Below are positions 33,351 to 43,231 of a DNA stretch of 64,000 nt, one piece after another (the stretch's first letter is position 1; every line of letters begins with the position of its first letter). The notes beneath the pieces were generated by a model. The model was not told the origin of the DNA. It saw only the letters and a list, made by a program, of their open reading frames with translations, and ran no database searches. This DNA comes from UPXZ01 sp964498765 (lineage in GTDB: Bacteria; Bacteroidota; Bacteroidia; Bacteroidales; Paludibacteraceae). The translations under genes and the position numbers were made by a program. The stretch covers positions 13,851 through 77,850 of the forward strand of contig CAZCIU010000005.1 of NCBI GenBank assembly GCA_964498765.1, written 5' to 3'.

Positions 33351-34733
33351 ATGAAAAAATCCATTCCCGCTACCTTGTTTTTTACCGCCATTTCGGCAGC
33401 AGCATTTGCACAAACGCAGAAACCAAACGTCATTTTGATTTTGGTGGATGATTTGGGTTATTCGGACATTGAGCCTTATGGTCAGGAAAAAATCAAAACG
33501 CCGAATTTATCCCAAATGACCGAAAACGGGATGCAATTTATGCAGTTTTATGCCGGAACTTCGGTCAGCGCACCTTCGCGAGCAAGCCTGATGACGGGAC
33601 TTCACACCGGACACACGCACGTGCGTGGAAATCGTGAGATTAGTCCCGAAGGACAAGAACCTCTCGGCGAAATGAAAACTTTAGGCGAACTTTTCAAGCA
33701 AGCTGATTACACAACCGGAATTTTCGGGAAATGGGGATTGGGTTATCCGGGTTCGGGTTCTGAGCCAACAAACAGAGGTTTTGATCAATTTTTCGGCTAC
33801 AATTGCCAGCGTCAGGCACACCGATTTTTTCCAGAATGGCTTTGGGAAAATAATCAAAAAATAATGTTCAACGGTACGGCGTATTCGCAGGATTTAATTC
33901 ACCAGAAAGCGTTGAGTTTTATCCAAAACAACGCCAACAAGCCCTTTTTCGCTTACTTGACCTACACGCTTCCGCACGCTGCACTTGAGCAACCGAAAGA
34001 CAGCATTTGGGAAATGTATCGGGGAAAGTTCCCGGAAACGCCCTACGATGGCAAACGAGGATATGTTGCTACCGACCAACCGCGGGCGGAATTGGCTTCG
34101 ATGATTACTCGGCTGGATGCTTATGTTGGCGAATTACGAGCGGAATTAAGCCGATTGGGAATTGCGGAAAATACGTTGCTGATTTTTACGAGCGACAACG
34201 GTTCGCACACCGAAGGCGGCGCTGACCCGAAGTTTTTCGCTAACTCACAGACTTTGCGTGGCACAAAACGAGCACTTTACGAAGGCGGCATTCGAGTACC
34301 CACCATTATGGAATGGAAAGGTACCATTCCGGCAGGTGAAAAATCCGATTTTCCATCGGCATTTTGGGATTTTATGCCTACTTTCGCTCAACTGACCGGA
34401 CAAAGCAAATCCTGGAAACAGACGACAGACGGAATTTCCATTCTTCCAACATTGACCGGAAAAGGCAAACAGAAAAATCACAACTATCTTTATTGGGAAT
34501 TTCACGAAGAAGGCGGCCGCCAAGCCATCAGACAAGGTGATTGGAAACTGATAAAACAAAAAATCAGCAGCGGAAATCCAAGTTTTGAACTCTATAATAT
34601 TAAGGAAGATCCATTTGAAAAAAATGACTTGGCTGTGAAATATCCTGGAAAAGTAAAAAAAATGACCAAAAAGATTGATAAAGTCAGGACACAGTCAGAA
34701 TTATTTAATTTTGGGATAAAAGCGGGAAAATAA
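33351..34733 (+). CDS. Secreted sulfatase, serine-type (S1 family)
   Basis: 460 residues from the ATG at 33351, the start of a signal peptide (MKKSIPATLFFTAISAAAFAQ). A longer frame from 33261 overlaps the previous gene and is rejected. The metal-binding start PNVILILVDDLGYSD is intact, and the formylglycine site reads S-A-P-S-R at residues 73-77, so the modified residue is Ser73. Serine-type sites are matured by anaerobic radical-SAM enzymes (anSME), which are not encoded here. TGIFGKWGLG and FTSDNGSHTEGG complete the active site. The substrate is likely a sulfated glycan; which sulfate ester is cut cannot be told. Confidence 0.93.
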   Translation: MKKSIPATLFFTAISAAAFAQTQKPNVILILVDDLGYSDIEPYGQEKIKTPNLSQMTENGMQFMQFYAGTSVSAPSRASLMTGLHTGHTHVRGNREISPEGQEPLGEMKTLGELFKQADYTTGIFGKWGLGYPGSGSEPTNRGFDQFFGYNCQRQAHRFFPEWLWENNQKIMFNGTAYSQDLIHQKALSFIQNNANKPFFAYLTYTLPHAALEQPKDSIWEMYRGKFPETPYDGKRGYVATDQPRAELASMITRLDAYVGELRAELSRLGIAENTLLIFTSDNGSHTEGGADPKFFANSQTLRGTKRALYEGGIRVPTIMEWKGTIPAGEKSDFPSAFWDFMPTFAQLTGQSKSWKQTTDGISILPTLTGKGKQKNHNYLYWEFHEEGGRQAIRQGDWKLIKQKISSGNPSFELYNIKEDPFEKNDLAVKYPGKVKKMTKKIDKVRTQSELFNFGIKAGK

Positions 34734-34799
34734 GATATTACTTTAATAGACAATTTTTTCAGCCATTTTCACTTAACCCATTAATACAACGCACTTACT

Positions 34800-37364
34800 A
34801 TGATAATCAAGCATATTTTATTAGTCTTAGTCTTTTTTTCAATTGCATTTTACACAAAAGGGACAGAAAAAATGCCACTTAATTCCGGCTGGCAATTTTC
34901 TGAAAGCGGGAAAAATGAATGGAAAGAAGCCACCGTTCCCGGCTCTGTGCAGCGGGATTTAATTCGTTTGGGCGAATTACCGGATCCGTATTGGGGAACA
35001 AACGAGAAATTGGTGCAATGGGTAGAGGATAAAAACTGTGATTTTCAGAAATCATTCCACGTTTCGGCAGAACAATTAACTTACGACGATGCGCTGCTAA
35101 TATTCAATGGTTTAGACACTTATGCCGATGTATTTTTGAATGGCTCAAAAATTCTGAGTGCCGAAAATATGTTTATTGCACATAAAGAAAGTGTGAAAAA
35201 ACTGCTGAAAGTGGGCGAAAACAAACTTTTCGTCCGCTTTTACTCACCTGTGCAGCACTTAATGCCGGCTCATATCACCAGCGGTTTTGACTACCCAGCT
35301 GATAACGACCACCGAATGCCGCGTGTAAGCGTTTACGCCCGTAAAGCACCTTATCATTTTGGTTGGGATTGGGGAATGCGAATGGTTCAAATCGGCATTT
35401 GGCGACCTGTAGAGTTGTACTTTTACAACAAAGCTCGGATTGAGGATTTTTGGGTAAAACAAGTGGAAATCAATCCGGAAAAAGCAGTTATTGAAAATGA
35501 AATTGAGCTTTTTTCGTTGGCAGAAAAGCATCAAAATGTGGAAGTTGAGTTAAGTTACGCTTGGCAATGGTCGAAATTTACCAAAGAAACAATCAAAAAA
35601 ACAGTTGCGCTTCAAAAAGGAATAAATCTGATTAGAATTCCTCTGGAAATCAGCAATCCAAAACTCTGGATGCCAATCGGTTGGGGAAATCCAAATTTAT
35701 ATAATTTTACGCTTAAAGTTTTTGCTGACAATGAATTAATTGAAAGCAAAACAGTTACAACCGGACTGCGAAAAATTGAATTTGTAAGGGAAAATGACAA
35801 AGACGGCAAAAGTTTTTACTTCAAAGTCAACGACATACCGCTTTTTGCCAAAGGCGCGAATTACATTCCCGGCGAAATCATTAACACGCAGCAAGATAGC
35901 GCATATTACGAACGACTTTTTGAAAATATAGAAGCGGCAAATATGAATATGGTTCGCATTTGGGGCGGCGGATTTTACGAAGATGAGCATTTCTACCGTT
36001 TGGCGGACGAGAAAGGGATTTTGGTGTGGCAGGATTTTATGTTTGGATGCACCACGTATCCTCACGATCAGGCATTTTTGGATAATGTAGAAAAAGAAGC
36101 CGAATACAATATCAAGCGTTTGCGAAACAATCCATCCATCGCGCTTTGGTGCGGCAACAACGAAGTGGCGGAAGCATTGAAATACTGGGGCTGGGAAAAG
36201 AAATATTCAGCAGAAGTTTTTGATGGATTTAAAGTAGGTTACGACAAACTTTTCAAGCAATTATTGCCCAAAAAAGTGAAAGAATTGGATCCCGACAAAT
36301 ATTACATTCACACTTCACCGGACACCGCCAACTGGGGACGCCCGGAAAGCCAAAAACTCGGAGATGCACACTATTGGGGCGTTTGGTACGGTCGCCAACC
36401 ATTTGAAATTTTGAATGAACGCGTGCCGAGATTTATGAGCGAATTTGGATTTCAGGCATTCCCGGAAATGAAAACCATTCGCAGTTTTGCTGCACCGGAT
36501 GAGTGGTACCTGGAAAGCGAAACAATGCTCAACCACCAGAAAAGCACCACCGGAAATGACGCCATCAAAGAATATATGGAACGCTATTATCACACGCCGA
36601 AAAACTTCGAAGATTTTGTCTATATCGGGCTGGTGATGCAGGGTCGCGGGATGAGCCTGGGCATGAAAGCGCACCGCAGAAATCGTCCGTTTTGTATGGG
36701 TTCACTCTACTGGCAACTCAACGATAGCTGGCCGGTGGTTTCATGGTCGGGAATTGACTACTACGGCAACTGGAAAGCGATGCACTATCACGCTCGTGAT
36801 GCTTTCAAACCGCTCACAATCAACGTGTACGAAGAAAACGGAAAGATTGAATTTTTCTCACTTTCGGATAAATTAATTGATGAAAATGGTTTGTCTTTAA
36901 GTATTGAACTGAAGAATTTTGATGGAAAAACAATCCGAAAAACTTCGAAAAAAGTCAATGCAAAAGCCAACTCTACGGAAAAGATTTTTGAGCTAAATAG
37001 CAAAGATTTTATCAGTGAGGAACAACGAAAAAACAGCGTGATGATTGTCAAACTTTTGGATGCAAAAAACAAACTTATCGCTCAAGAATTGCACTATTTC
37101 GACGTACCGAAAAATCTGAATTTCCCACAAACCGATATTCAGCAAAAAATAAAACAAGAAAACGGAAAAATCACACTCACGCTTTCGAGCAAGAAATTAG
37201 CGAAAGATGTTTTCGTTGAAATACCCATTCAGGGAGCCAGATTTTCCGATAATTTCTTTGATTTATTGCCGGGCGAAAAGAAAGTGATTACCATTTCATC
37301 GCCGGAAATAAAAACCAAGGGAAAACACGAAATTAGTGTAAAACATCTGAGAGAAACGTATTGA
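34800..37364 (+). CDS. Beta-mannosidase (GH2)
   Basis: 854 residues, the size of GH2 beta-mannosidases. A signal peptide-like N-terminus (IIKHILLVLVFFSIAFYTKG) suggests periplasmic location. The N-terminal jelly-roll contains WQFSESGKNEWKEATVPGSV and HFGWDWGMRM, which is diagnostic for mannosidases. In the barrel the acid/base is Glu455 in WCGNNEVAEAL and the nucleophile Glu548 in FMSEFGFQAFP. The family removes beta-linked mannose, as in the N-glycan core or mannans. Upstream are the sulfatase and CBM9-like genes and downstream a GH20 hexosaminidase. Confidence 0.92.
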   Translation: MIIKHILLVLVFFSIAFYTKGTEKMPLNSGWQFSESGKNEWKEATVPGSVQRDLIRLGELPDPYWGTNEKLVQWVEDKNCDFQKSFHVSAEQLTYDDALLIFNGLDTYADVFLNGSKILSAENMFIAHKESVKKLLKVGENKLFVRFYSPVQHLMPAHITSGFDYPADNDHRMPRVSVYARKAPYHFGWDWGMRMVQIGIWRPVELYFYNKARIEDFWVKQVEINPEKAVIENEIELFSLAEKHQNVEVELSYAWQWSKFTKETIKKTVALQKGINLIRIPLEISNPKLWMPIGWGNPNLYNFTLKVFADNELIESKTVTTGLRKIEFVRENDKDGKSFYFKVNDIPLFAKGANYIPGEIINTQQDSAYYERLFENIEAANMNMVRIWGGGFYEDEHFYRLADEKGILVWQDFMFGCTTYPHDQAFLDNVEKEAEYNIKRLRNNPSIALWCGNNEVAEALKYWGWEKKYSAEVFDGFKVGYDKLFKQLLPKKVKELDPDKYYIHTSPDTANWGRPESQKLGDAHYWGVWYGRQPFEILNERVPRFMSEFGFQAFPEMKTIRSFAAPDEWYLESETMLNHQKSTTGNDAIKEYMERYYHTPKNFEDFVYIGLVMQGRGMSLGMKAHRRNRPFCMGSLYWQLNDSWPVVSWSGIDYYGNWKAMHYHARDAFKPLTINVYEENGKIEFFSLSDKLIDENGLSLSIELKNFDGKTIRKTSKKVNAKANSTEKIFELNSKDFISEEQRKNSVMIVKLLDAKNKLIAQELHYFDVPKNLNFPQTDIQQKIKQENGKITLTLSSKKLAKDVFVEIPIQGARFSDNFFDLLPGEKKVITISSPEIKTKGKHEISVKHLRETY

Positions 37365-37424
37365 TTTCCTGAAAACTCACGTAGAAATTCAATTTCCAAT
37401 TTTTCAACACTCGGAATATTTCAC

Positions 37425-37432
37425 TAAATTTG
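37425..37432 (+). promoter_or_regulatory. -7 box for the 37504 lipoprotein
   Basis: TAAATTTG (exact), with TTTTC about 19 nt upstream; predicted start near 37439. Confidence 0.55.
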
Positions 37433-37503
37433 TTGCGAGTAAGGGAAAATGCCGGAAACAGATGTAATATTTATTATATAATTCAACTAAACGAAAAGCA
37501 CTT

Positions 37504-38139
37504 ATGAAAACAAAATCAGGAATTATTATCGTTAGTTTTATTTTGTCAGCCTTTGTATTTCTTACTTCTTGTCAGCCAAAACAAGAAAAAAATGAGTGCA
37601 CTTGTCCACAAAGCGATTTATTCGCTGAAGGCGAAAAACCGGATACAATTTTTCAAGTTGGTGATAAACAATTTGGTCTTCGTGGGCATATTGAAAATGG
37701 TACTTATTCAGAGTTTATCGTTTTTGATTGTGATAATAAAATCAGTTTTGTTAAAAAAGGTGCTACGAAAAAATGGACTGTTTACACTGAAGATGATAAT
37801 CTTGTGTTAGGCGAGTTTTTTGAATTTGGAGATGATAAATTAGTTTGGGCAACGGAAACCATTAAATTTGATGACAAAGAATTAAGTGTTGTCCGAAAAT
37901 TTTATAAAGAAGCAATCGCACTATTTGCTGATGAATTTGAGAAAAATACGCCTGACAATATAGATTTGAGCAAGGTCAGTAAAGAAGACGTGTTAATGCA
38001 TCTTTTTTGGGGTTCAGTCCGTGACGAAAAATTGGCAAAAGAATTATTTAAAACCGCTGAGAAAGATTTAGAGTTAGATGGAGCATATAAAGAGCTTTAT
38101 CTTGATTTAAGCAAAAAATTAGAAGAGTATTTTGATTGA
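37504..38139 (+). CDS. Lipoprotein of unknown function
   Basis: 211 residues with a lipoprotein signal (FVFLTSCQPK, Cys23). A Cys-containing polar segment (NECTCPQ) follows. A beta-rich middle (DTIFQVGDKQFGLRGHIENG, YSEFIVFDCDNKISFVKKG) leads to an acidic, helical C-terminal half (NIDLSKVSKEDVLMHLFWGSVRDEK). No family was recognised. It has its own -7 box and stands between the mannosidase and cutC without evidence of involvement in glycan breakdown. Codon use looks like that of its neighbours, though rather more AT-rich. Confidence 0.8.
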   Translation: MKTKSGIIIVSFILSAFVFLTSCQPKQEKNECTCPQSDLFAEGEKPDTIFQVGDKQFGLRGHIENGTYSEFIVFDCDNKISFVKKGATKKWTVYTEDDNLVLGEFFEFGDDKLVWATETIKFDDKELSVVRKFYKEAIALFADEFEKNTPDNIDLSKVSKEDVLMHLFWGSVRDEKLAKELFKTAEKDLELDGAYKELYLDLSKKLEEYFD

Positions 38140-38180
38140 CATCTGCTTTTTAGTCGATAAAGAAACCTCAATTTTAAAAT

Positions 38181-38188
38181 TATTTTTG
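38181..38188 (+). promoter_or_regulatory. -7 box for cutC-GH20
   Basis: TATTTTTG (exact) 47 bp before the cutC ATG. Confidence 0.5.
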
Positions 38189-38234
38189 CATTATTTATTA
38201 AGTCTTTTTTACTCAGATCTCTTAACTAAACTAT

Positions 38235-38990
38235 ATGTATAAAATTGAAATTTGTGCCAATTCCGTTACCAGCTGTCTGGAAGCACAGCGCGGTGGAGCA
38301 TATCGTGTGGAGCTTTGTGCCGCCATTCCGGAAGGAGGAACCACGCCTTCTTACGGCGAAATAATGCTTGCCCGCGAGCTACTTGACATCAAGCTGAATG
38401 TCATCATCCGGCCACGAGCAGGTGATTTTCTTTACTCAGAATTGGAACACAAAGCAATGCTGAAAGACATAGAAATGTGTCGGAAGATAGGTGCAGATGG
38501 CGTTGTAATCGGTTGTCTGACGCCCAACGGCGATGTGGATATGGAGCGAAATCGTGAGTTGATTGCCGCAGCCGGAGAAATGAGCGTTACCTTCCATCGT
38601 GCATTTGACATGTGCCAAAACCCGCTGGAAAGTCTGGAAAAAATCATCGAATTAGGTTGCGATAGAATTTTAACTTCAGGCGGACAACCGAAAGCCGAAC
38701 AAGGCATTGAATTGCTGAAAAAACTGGTAGAAAAAGCCGCCGGACGCATTGTCATCATGCCCGGAAGCGGAATCACCGAAGATAATATTGTAAAAATGGT
38801 ACAAGAAACGGGCGCAAAAGAATTTCATCTCTCTGCCCGACTTCCCGTGGCGAGCGGAATGAAATTCAGAAATCCAAGCGTTTCGATGGGCGGAAAAAAC
38901 ATTGAAGTGGACGAATACGCATTTCCAACCACCAACGCCGAACGAGTACGAAAAACCATAGATAATCTATTAACAATCAATAAAATCTAA
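38235..38990 (+). CDS. cutC: CutC family protein
   Basis: 251 residues, full length for CutC, a cytoplasmic TIM-barrel protein. The start YKIEICANSVTSCLEAQRGGAYRVELCAA, the NVIIRPRAGDFLYS strand, VTFHRAFDM and the C-terminal MPGSGITEDNIVKMV are characteristic. CutC was linked to copper tolerance in E. coli, but that role is disputed and no enzymatic activity is firmly established. Its stop is five bases before the GH20 gene, so the two form an operon; such pairing hints at a sugar-related role for this protein, which is inference. Confidence 0.92.
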   Translation: MYKIEICANSVTSCLEAQRGGAYRVELCAAIPEGGTTPSYGEIMLARELLDIKLNVIIRPRAGDFLYSELEHKAMLKDIEMCRKIGADGVVIGCLTPNGDVDMERNRELIAAAGEMSVTFHRAFDMCQNPLESLEKIIELGCDRILTSGGQPKAEQGIELLKKLVEKAAGRIVIMPGSGITEDNIVKMVQETGAKEFHLSARLPVASGMKFRNPSVSMGGKNIEVDEYAFPTTNAERVRKTIDNLLTINKI

Positions 38991-38995
38991 AAACA

Positions 38996-41326
38996 ATGAG
39001 ATTATTCCAGAAAATCAGGCTGGCTGTTTTGGCATTTTTAGTCATTGCAGGCACTGCGGCTCTTCAGGCCGAAAACGCGAATTATCAGGTAGTTCCATTA
39101 CCGAGTTCAATTAAAATGGACAAAGGAGCTGCATTTGTGATGAATGCGAAGACAAAAATTGTATATCCGAAAGGAAACGTGAAAATGCAGAAAAATGCAG
39201 AATTGCTTTCTGAGTATCTTCAACTTCAAACCGGCTTAAAACTTAGCACTGCCACTTCCGGCAGCAGCAATGCCATTATACTGCAAAACAAGCTAAAATC
39301 GACTAACAAAGAAAAATATACCATCAAAGTTAGCAAAAAAAGCATTGTGATAAATGGAGCAAACGAAGCCGCCAATTTCCTTGGAATTCAGACACTTCGC
39401 AAAGCTACACCGATTGCAAAAACTGCCAGCGTAACTTTTCCTGCCGTGAGCATTACTGACGAGCCTCGTTTTGGTTATCGTGGAATGCACCTGGATATTG
39501 CCCGCCATTTTGAGCCGGTAGAATTTGTAAAAAAATACATCGATATGATTGTATTGCACAATATGAACACCTTCCACTGGCATTTGACTGATGACCAAGG
39601 ATGGCGTATTGAAATAAAAAAATATCCGAAACTGACCGAAGTAGGTGCGTGGCGCACAGAAACCGTTATTGGACACAATACCGGAAAATTTAACGGAAAA
39701 CCACACGGCGGATTTTACACGCAAGCTGAAATTCTTGACGTTGTAAAATATGCTGCCGATCGTCATATCACCATCATTCCAGAAGTCGATTTACCGGGAC
39801 ACATGCTGGCTGCATTGGCGTCATATCCGCATCTTGGCTGTACCGGCGGACCATACGAAGTAGAAAAAACCTGGGGCGTTTTTGACGATGTGCTTTGTGC
39901 CGGACAAGAAGAAACTTACACGTTTTTGGAAGGAGTTTTCGATGAAGTGCTGGAACTTTTCCCATCCAAATACATCCACATTGGTGGCGACGAAAGTCCG
40001 AAAGTTCGTTGGGAAAAATGTCCACGTTGTCAGGCTAAAATAAAAGAACTGGGCTTGAAAGACGACGCGAAACACAAAAAAGAATTCTACCTGCAAAGCT
40101 ACGTGATGGAACGTATGGAAAAATACCTGAACGACAAAGGTCGCCAAATCATCGGCTGGGACGAGATTTTGGAAGGAAAACTGGCACCTAATGCTACGGT
40201 TATGTCTTGGCGTGGAATGGACGGCGGCGTAGAAGCGGCTCGCATGGGTCACGATGTGATCATGACGCCCGGAAGTCACGTCTATTTTGACCACTATCAA
40301 ACCACCGATACGAAAAACGAACCCGAAGCCATTGGCGGATATTCACCGGTTTCGAGAGTGTATGAGTTTGAGCCGGTTCCGGCTATTTTGAATGAAAAAG
40401 AAAGAAAACATATCCTGGGCGCACAGGCTAATATCTGGACAGAATACATTCCAAATTCCCGTCAGGTAGAATATATGGCAATGCCACGTATGGCGGCACT
40501 TAGCGAAGTTCAGTGGATGCAGCCGAACAAGAAAAATTACCTGGATTTCTTGAAACGTTTGCCACGATTAATTGCAATGTATGATTTGCTGGACTACAAT
40601 TACGCAACGCATATTTTTGACGTTCAAGCCACGCTTACACCTAATCCAAAAACAGGTGCATTGGAAGTGGAATTTGCTACAATCGACGATGCAACGGTGT
40701 ATTATACATTGGATGGCACTACACCAACCAAAAATTCAAAACAATATACAAGCAAATTTGACATTAAAGAAAGTGCTGATATTCGTGCGGTAGCCATTCG
40801 TGATAATGGAAAAGAAAGCCGCGTTTACAGCGAAAAATTCTCACTAAGCAAATCAAGTTTGAAACCAATCAAACTGCTGACTACACCGGCTTCAAGCTAC
40901 GCTTACACGGGCGAAACAATGCTTAATGACGGACTTCACGGAATTGATGTAAACTACAAAACCGGTCGCTGGATGGGCTTCCAAAACAACGACATTGTGG
41001 CTGTAATTGACCTGCAAAATCCTACTCAAATTTCCAAAGCAACCATCCAAACTGCCGTAAATACCGGCGACTGGATTTTGGATGCAAAAAGCTTCCGCAT
41101 CGAAGTGTCTGATGATGGTACGAACTACCGTTTTGTAGCCGGAATTGAAACCGACGCCAATATGAAACAGGCACATTGGAAAGATGTAATGAAACACACC
41201 GTTACTTTCGCACCTCTGACAACCCGCTACGTAAAAGTAACCGTGGAAACATTCAAAAGCTTCCCAAAATGGCACGGAGCCGAAGCACCTGCTTTTGTTT
41301 TCGTAGATGAAATTTCATTGGATTAA
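38996..41326 (+). CDS. Beta-N-acetylhexosaminidase (GH20)
   Basis: 776 residues. A signal peptide (LFQKIRLAVLAFLVIAGTAALQA) is followed by a GH20b-like domain and the catalytic barrel: RGMHLDIARHF, HWHLTDDQGWRIEIKKYP, and the catalytic Asp332-Glu333 pair in HIGGDESPKVRW, where Asp positions the substrate acetamido group and Glu is the acid. A chitobiase C-terminal-like segment (YYTLDGTTPTKNSKQYT) and a discoidin-like module (FRIEVSDDGTNYRFVAG) end the protein. It removes terminal GlcNAc or GalNAc. It follows cutC by five bases and a very strong terminator closes the operon. Confidence 0.95.
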   Translation: MRLFQKIRLAVLAFLVIAGTAALQAENANYQVVPLPSSIKMDKGAAFVMNAKTKIVYPKGNVKMQKNAELLSEYLQLQTGLKLSTATSGSSNAIILQNKLKSTNKEKYTIKVSKKSIVINGANEAANFLGIQTLRKATPIAKTASVTFPAVSITDEPRFGYRGMHLDIARHFEPVEFVKKYIDMIVLHNMNTFHWHLTDDQGWRIEIKKYPKLTEVGAWRTETVIGHNTGKFNGKPHGGFYTQAEILDVVKYAADRHITIIPEVDLPGHMLAALASYPHLGCTGGPYEVEKTWGVFDDVLCAGQEETYTFLEGVFDEVLELFPSKYIHIGGDESPKVRWEKCPRCQAKIKELGLKDDAKHKKEFYLQSYVMERMEKYLNDKGRQIIGWDEILEGKLAPNATVMSWRGMDGGVEAARMGHDVIMTPGSHVYFDHYQTTDTKNEPEAIGGYSPVSRVYEFEPVPAILNEKERKHILGAQANIWTEYIPNSRQVEYMAMPRMAALSEVQWMQPNKKNYLDFLKRLPRLIAMYDLLDYNYATHIFDVQATLTPNPKTGALEVEFATIDDATVYYTLDGTTPTKNSKQYTSKFDIKESADIRAVAIRDNGKESRVYSEKFSLSKSSLKPIKLLTTPASSYAYTGETMLNDGLHGIDVNYKTGRWMGFQNNDIVAVIDLQNPTQISKATIQTAVNTGDWILDAKSFRIEVSDDGTNYRFVAGIETDANMKQAHWKDVMKHTVTFAPLTTRYVKVTVETFKSFPKWHGAEAPAFVFVDEISLD

Positions 41327-41345
41327 TCTCTATAATAAAGATACA

Positions 41346-41380
41346 AAAAAACGCATTGCAGTCATTGCAATGCGTTTTTT
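41346..41380. terminator. Bidirectional terminator, GH20 / 41401 gene
   Basis: A perfect 15-bp stem (AAAAAACGCATTGCA with TGCAATGCGTTTTTT) and a GTCAT loop, usable from both convergent genes. Confidence 0.9.
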
Positions 41381-41400
41381 GTATTCTCTAAACCGAAGGA

Positions 41401-41676
41401 CTAACTCACTTCTGCTTCTACATCCACTACTTCGTTTCCACGTTTGCTGTCGTAATTATCCACTATTTTATCCAAAATGGCGATAATCACGTAGGGTGCA
41501 GCCAGTTTTGCCACGTTGGTTATTGCATTTACGCTTTTAGTCGCTTTTCCTTTCGTTGCATAAAGATACAATCCGCCGCCAATCGCTGCTCCCACTATAA
41601 AACCTATTGGTAATTTCGACGCTTTTTCCTTAACTATCTTCAGAACTTTGTCCTTTTTTGTTTCTACAGTTTCCAT
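41401..41676 (-). CDS. Small membrane-associated protein, unknown
   Basis: 91 residues. A basic N-terminus (TKKDKVLKIVKEKASK) is followed by a Gly-rich hydrophobic stretch (PIGFIVGAAIGGGLYLYATKG, about residues 23-43) and a second amphipathic or hydrophobic segment (LAAPYVIIAILDKIVDNY), then an acidic tail. It could be a membrane-spanning or membrane-associated stress-type protein, but no family was recognised. It is convergent with the GH20 gene and shares its terminator. The next gene, murF, is divergent. Confidence 0.7.
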   Translation of the reverse strand: METVETKKDKVLKIVKEKASKLPIGFIVGAAIGGGLYLYATKGKATKSVNAITNVAKLAAPYVIIAILDKIVDNYDSKRGNEVVDVEAEVS

Positions 41677-41878
41677 AATTATTTAGTTTATAGTTATATA
41701 CTTCGTGTTATTTGTTTCACGTTATTAAATTGTTTTTCGCTACGCGTTATAACTCACTTTCTCATCTTCACTCTCAAATCTCCAAACTTAGTGCTTAATT
41801 AAAACACACGCTAAGTAATTTTAGTTTAGAAATTTCTTAATAAAAACTTATAATTTCGGTCAATTCTGTAAGATTGAT

Positions 41879-41886
41879 TATTTTTG
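41879..41886 (+). promoter_or_regulatory. -7 box for murF
   Basis: TATTTTTG (exact), with TTTC about 21 nt upstream. The predicted start near 41893 lies after the upstream ATG of the frame (41874), supporting initiation at 41901. Confidence 0.6.
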
Positions 41887-41900
41887 TAAAAAATTTGAGA

Positions 41901-43202
41901 ATGAAGCTCTACGATATATTTCTGAAACACCCGATAATTTGCACGGACAGTCGAAATTGCCCGGCGGGTTCGCTGTTTTTTGCTTTGAAAGGCGACAATT
42001 TTGATGCCAATTCTTTTGCTCTTTCAGCTCTCGAGAAAGGCTGTTCATACGCCGTGATTGATAATGCAGAATACGCTGTGGACGAACGATTTATTGTAGT
42101 TGATGATGTATTAGAAACATTGCAGGAATTAGCTCGTTTTCATCGGGATAGTCTTGGAACGCGCATTATCGGCATTACCGGAACTAACGGCAAAACGACT
42201 ACCAAAGAACTGATTGCGGCAGTTTTGATGCAGAAATTCAACACGCATTTTACGCAGGGAAATTTCAACAATCATATCGGCGTGCCGCTCACATTGTTGC
42301 AATTGAAGCCCGAACACGAGATTGCCGTGATAGAAATGGGTGCAAATCATCCGGGCGAAATAAAAATGCTTGCCGAGATTGCTTGTCCTGATTTCGGAAT
42401 AATAACGAATGTGGGCAAAGCTCACTTGGAAGGTTTTGGTTCATTTGAAGGCGTGAAAAGCACCAAAGCAGAACTTTACGATTATATTTATAAAAATTCC
42501 GAGAAAATTTTCCTAAATACCGGAAATGAACATTTGGTGGAAATGGCGGAAAAATCGGAATTTACTGATGCAGAAAGGATTTTAGCATATCAATTAGACA
42601 GCGAAATCAACGGAAAATTAGCTACGGGACACATTACTTCTTGCAGTCCATTGCTTGAAATGGAGTGCGAAACCAGCGAAGGAAAATTTGATGTAAAAAC
42701 TCGTTTGATTGGCACTTATAACGCTGAAAATGTATTGGCTGCCGTGGCAATTGGAACGAATTTCGGGCTGAAAAACTCAGAAATAAAAGTCGGGCTGGAA
42801 AATTACACACCGCAAAACAATCGCTCGCAATTTACTCAAACAGAACGAAATAAGCTTATCATTGACGCCTACAACGCTAATCCGACGAGTATGCGAGCTG
42901 CGATTTTGAACTTTGCACAGATGGACGCCGACGATAAAGTGCTGATTATTGGCGATATGCTGGAACTTGGCAGTCAGTCGGAAGCAGAGCATCAAAACAT
43001 TGTGGATTTGGCCAAAGAAAAAGCTTTCACGGACGTTTTTTTGGTGGGAAAATGTTTCCAGAAAACAAACAGCGATTTCACGAAATTTGAAAATGTAAAC
43101 GAGCTAAACGCATTCTTACAAAATAATCCACTGAAAAACCGTTTTATCCTAATAAAAGGTTCTCACGGAATACATTTAGAAAAAATTATAACTGAATTAT
43201 AA
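41901..43202 (+). CDS. murF: UDP-N-acetylmuramoyl-tripeptide--D-Ala-D-Ala ligase
   Basis: 433 residues from the ATG at 41901; the frame is open to 41874 but the promoter position argues against that. MurF adds D-Ala-D-Ala to the UDP-MurNAc-tripeptide in the cytoplasm, the last soluble peptidoglycan step. The N-terminal domain shows TDSRNCPAGSLFFALKGDNFDAN. The ATP loop is GITGTNGKTTTKE, then QGNFNNHIGVPLTLL, EMGANHPGEI and TNVGKAHLEGFGS. The ligase C-terminus has DAYNANPTSMRAA. It stands apart from the usual mur/dcw cluster and is followed 29 bp later by a coiled-coil membrane protein. Confidence 0.96.
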   Translation: MKLYDIFLKHPIICTDSRNCPAGSLFFALKGDNFDANSFALSALEKGCSYAVIDNAEYAVDERFIVVDDVLETLQELARFHRDSLGTRIIGITGTNGKTTTKELIAAVLMQKFNTHFTQGNFNNHIGVPLTLLQLKPEHEIAVIEMGANHPGEIKMLAEIACPDFGIITNVGKAHLEGFGSFEGVKSTKAELYDYIYKNSEKIFLNTGNEHLVEMAEKSEFTDAERILAYQLDSEINGKLATGHITSCSPLLEMECETSEGKFDVKTRLIGTYNAENVLAAVAIGTNFGLKNSEIKVGLENYTPQNNRSQFTQTERNKLIIDAYNANPTSMRAAILNFAQMDADDKVLIIGDMLELGSQSEAEHQNIVDLAKEKAFTDVFLVGKCFQKTNSDFTKFENVNELNAFLQNNPLKNRFILIKGSHGIHLEKIITEL

Positions 43203-43231
43203 GGGCTCACAACCCTAAAGACACGAGAAAT

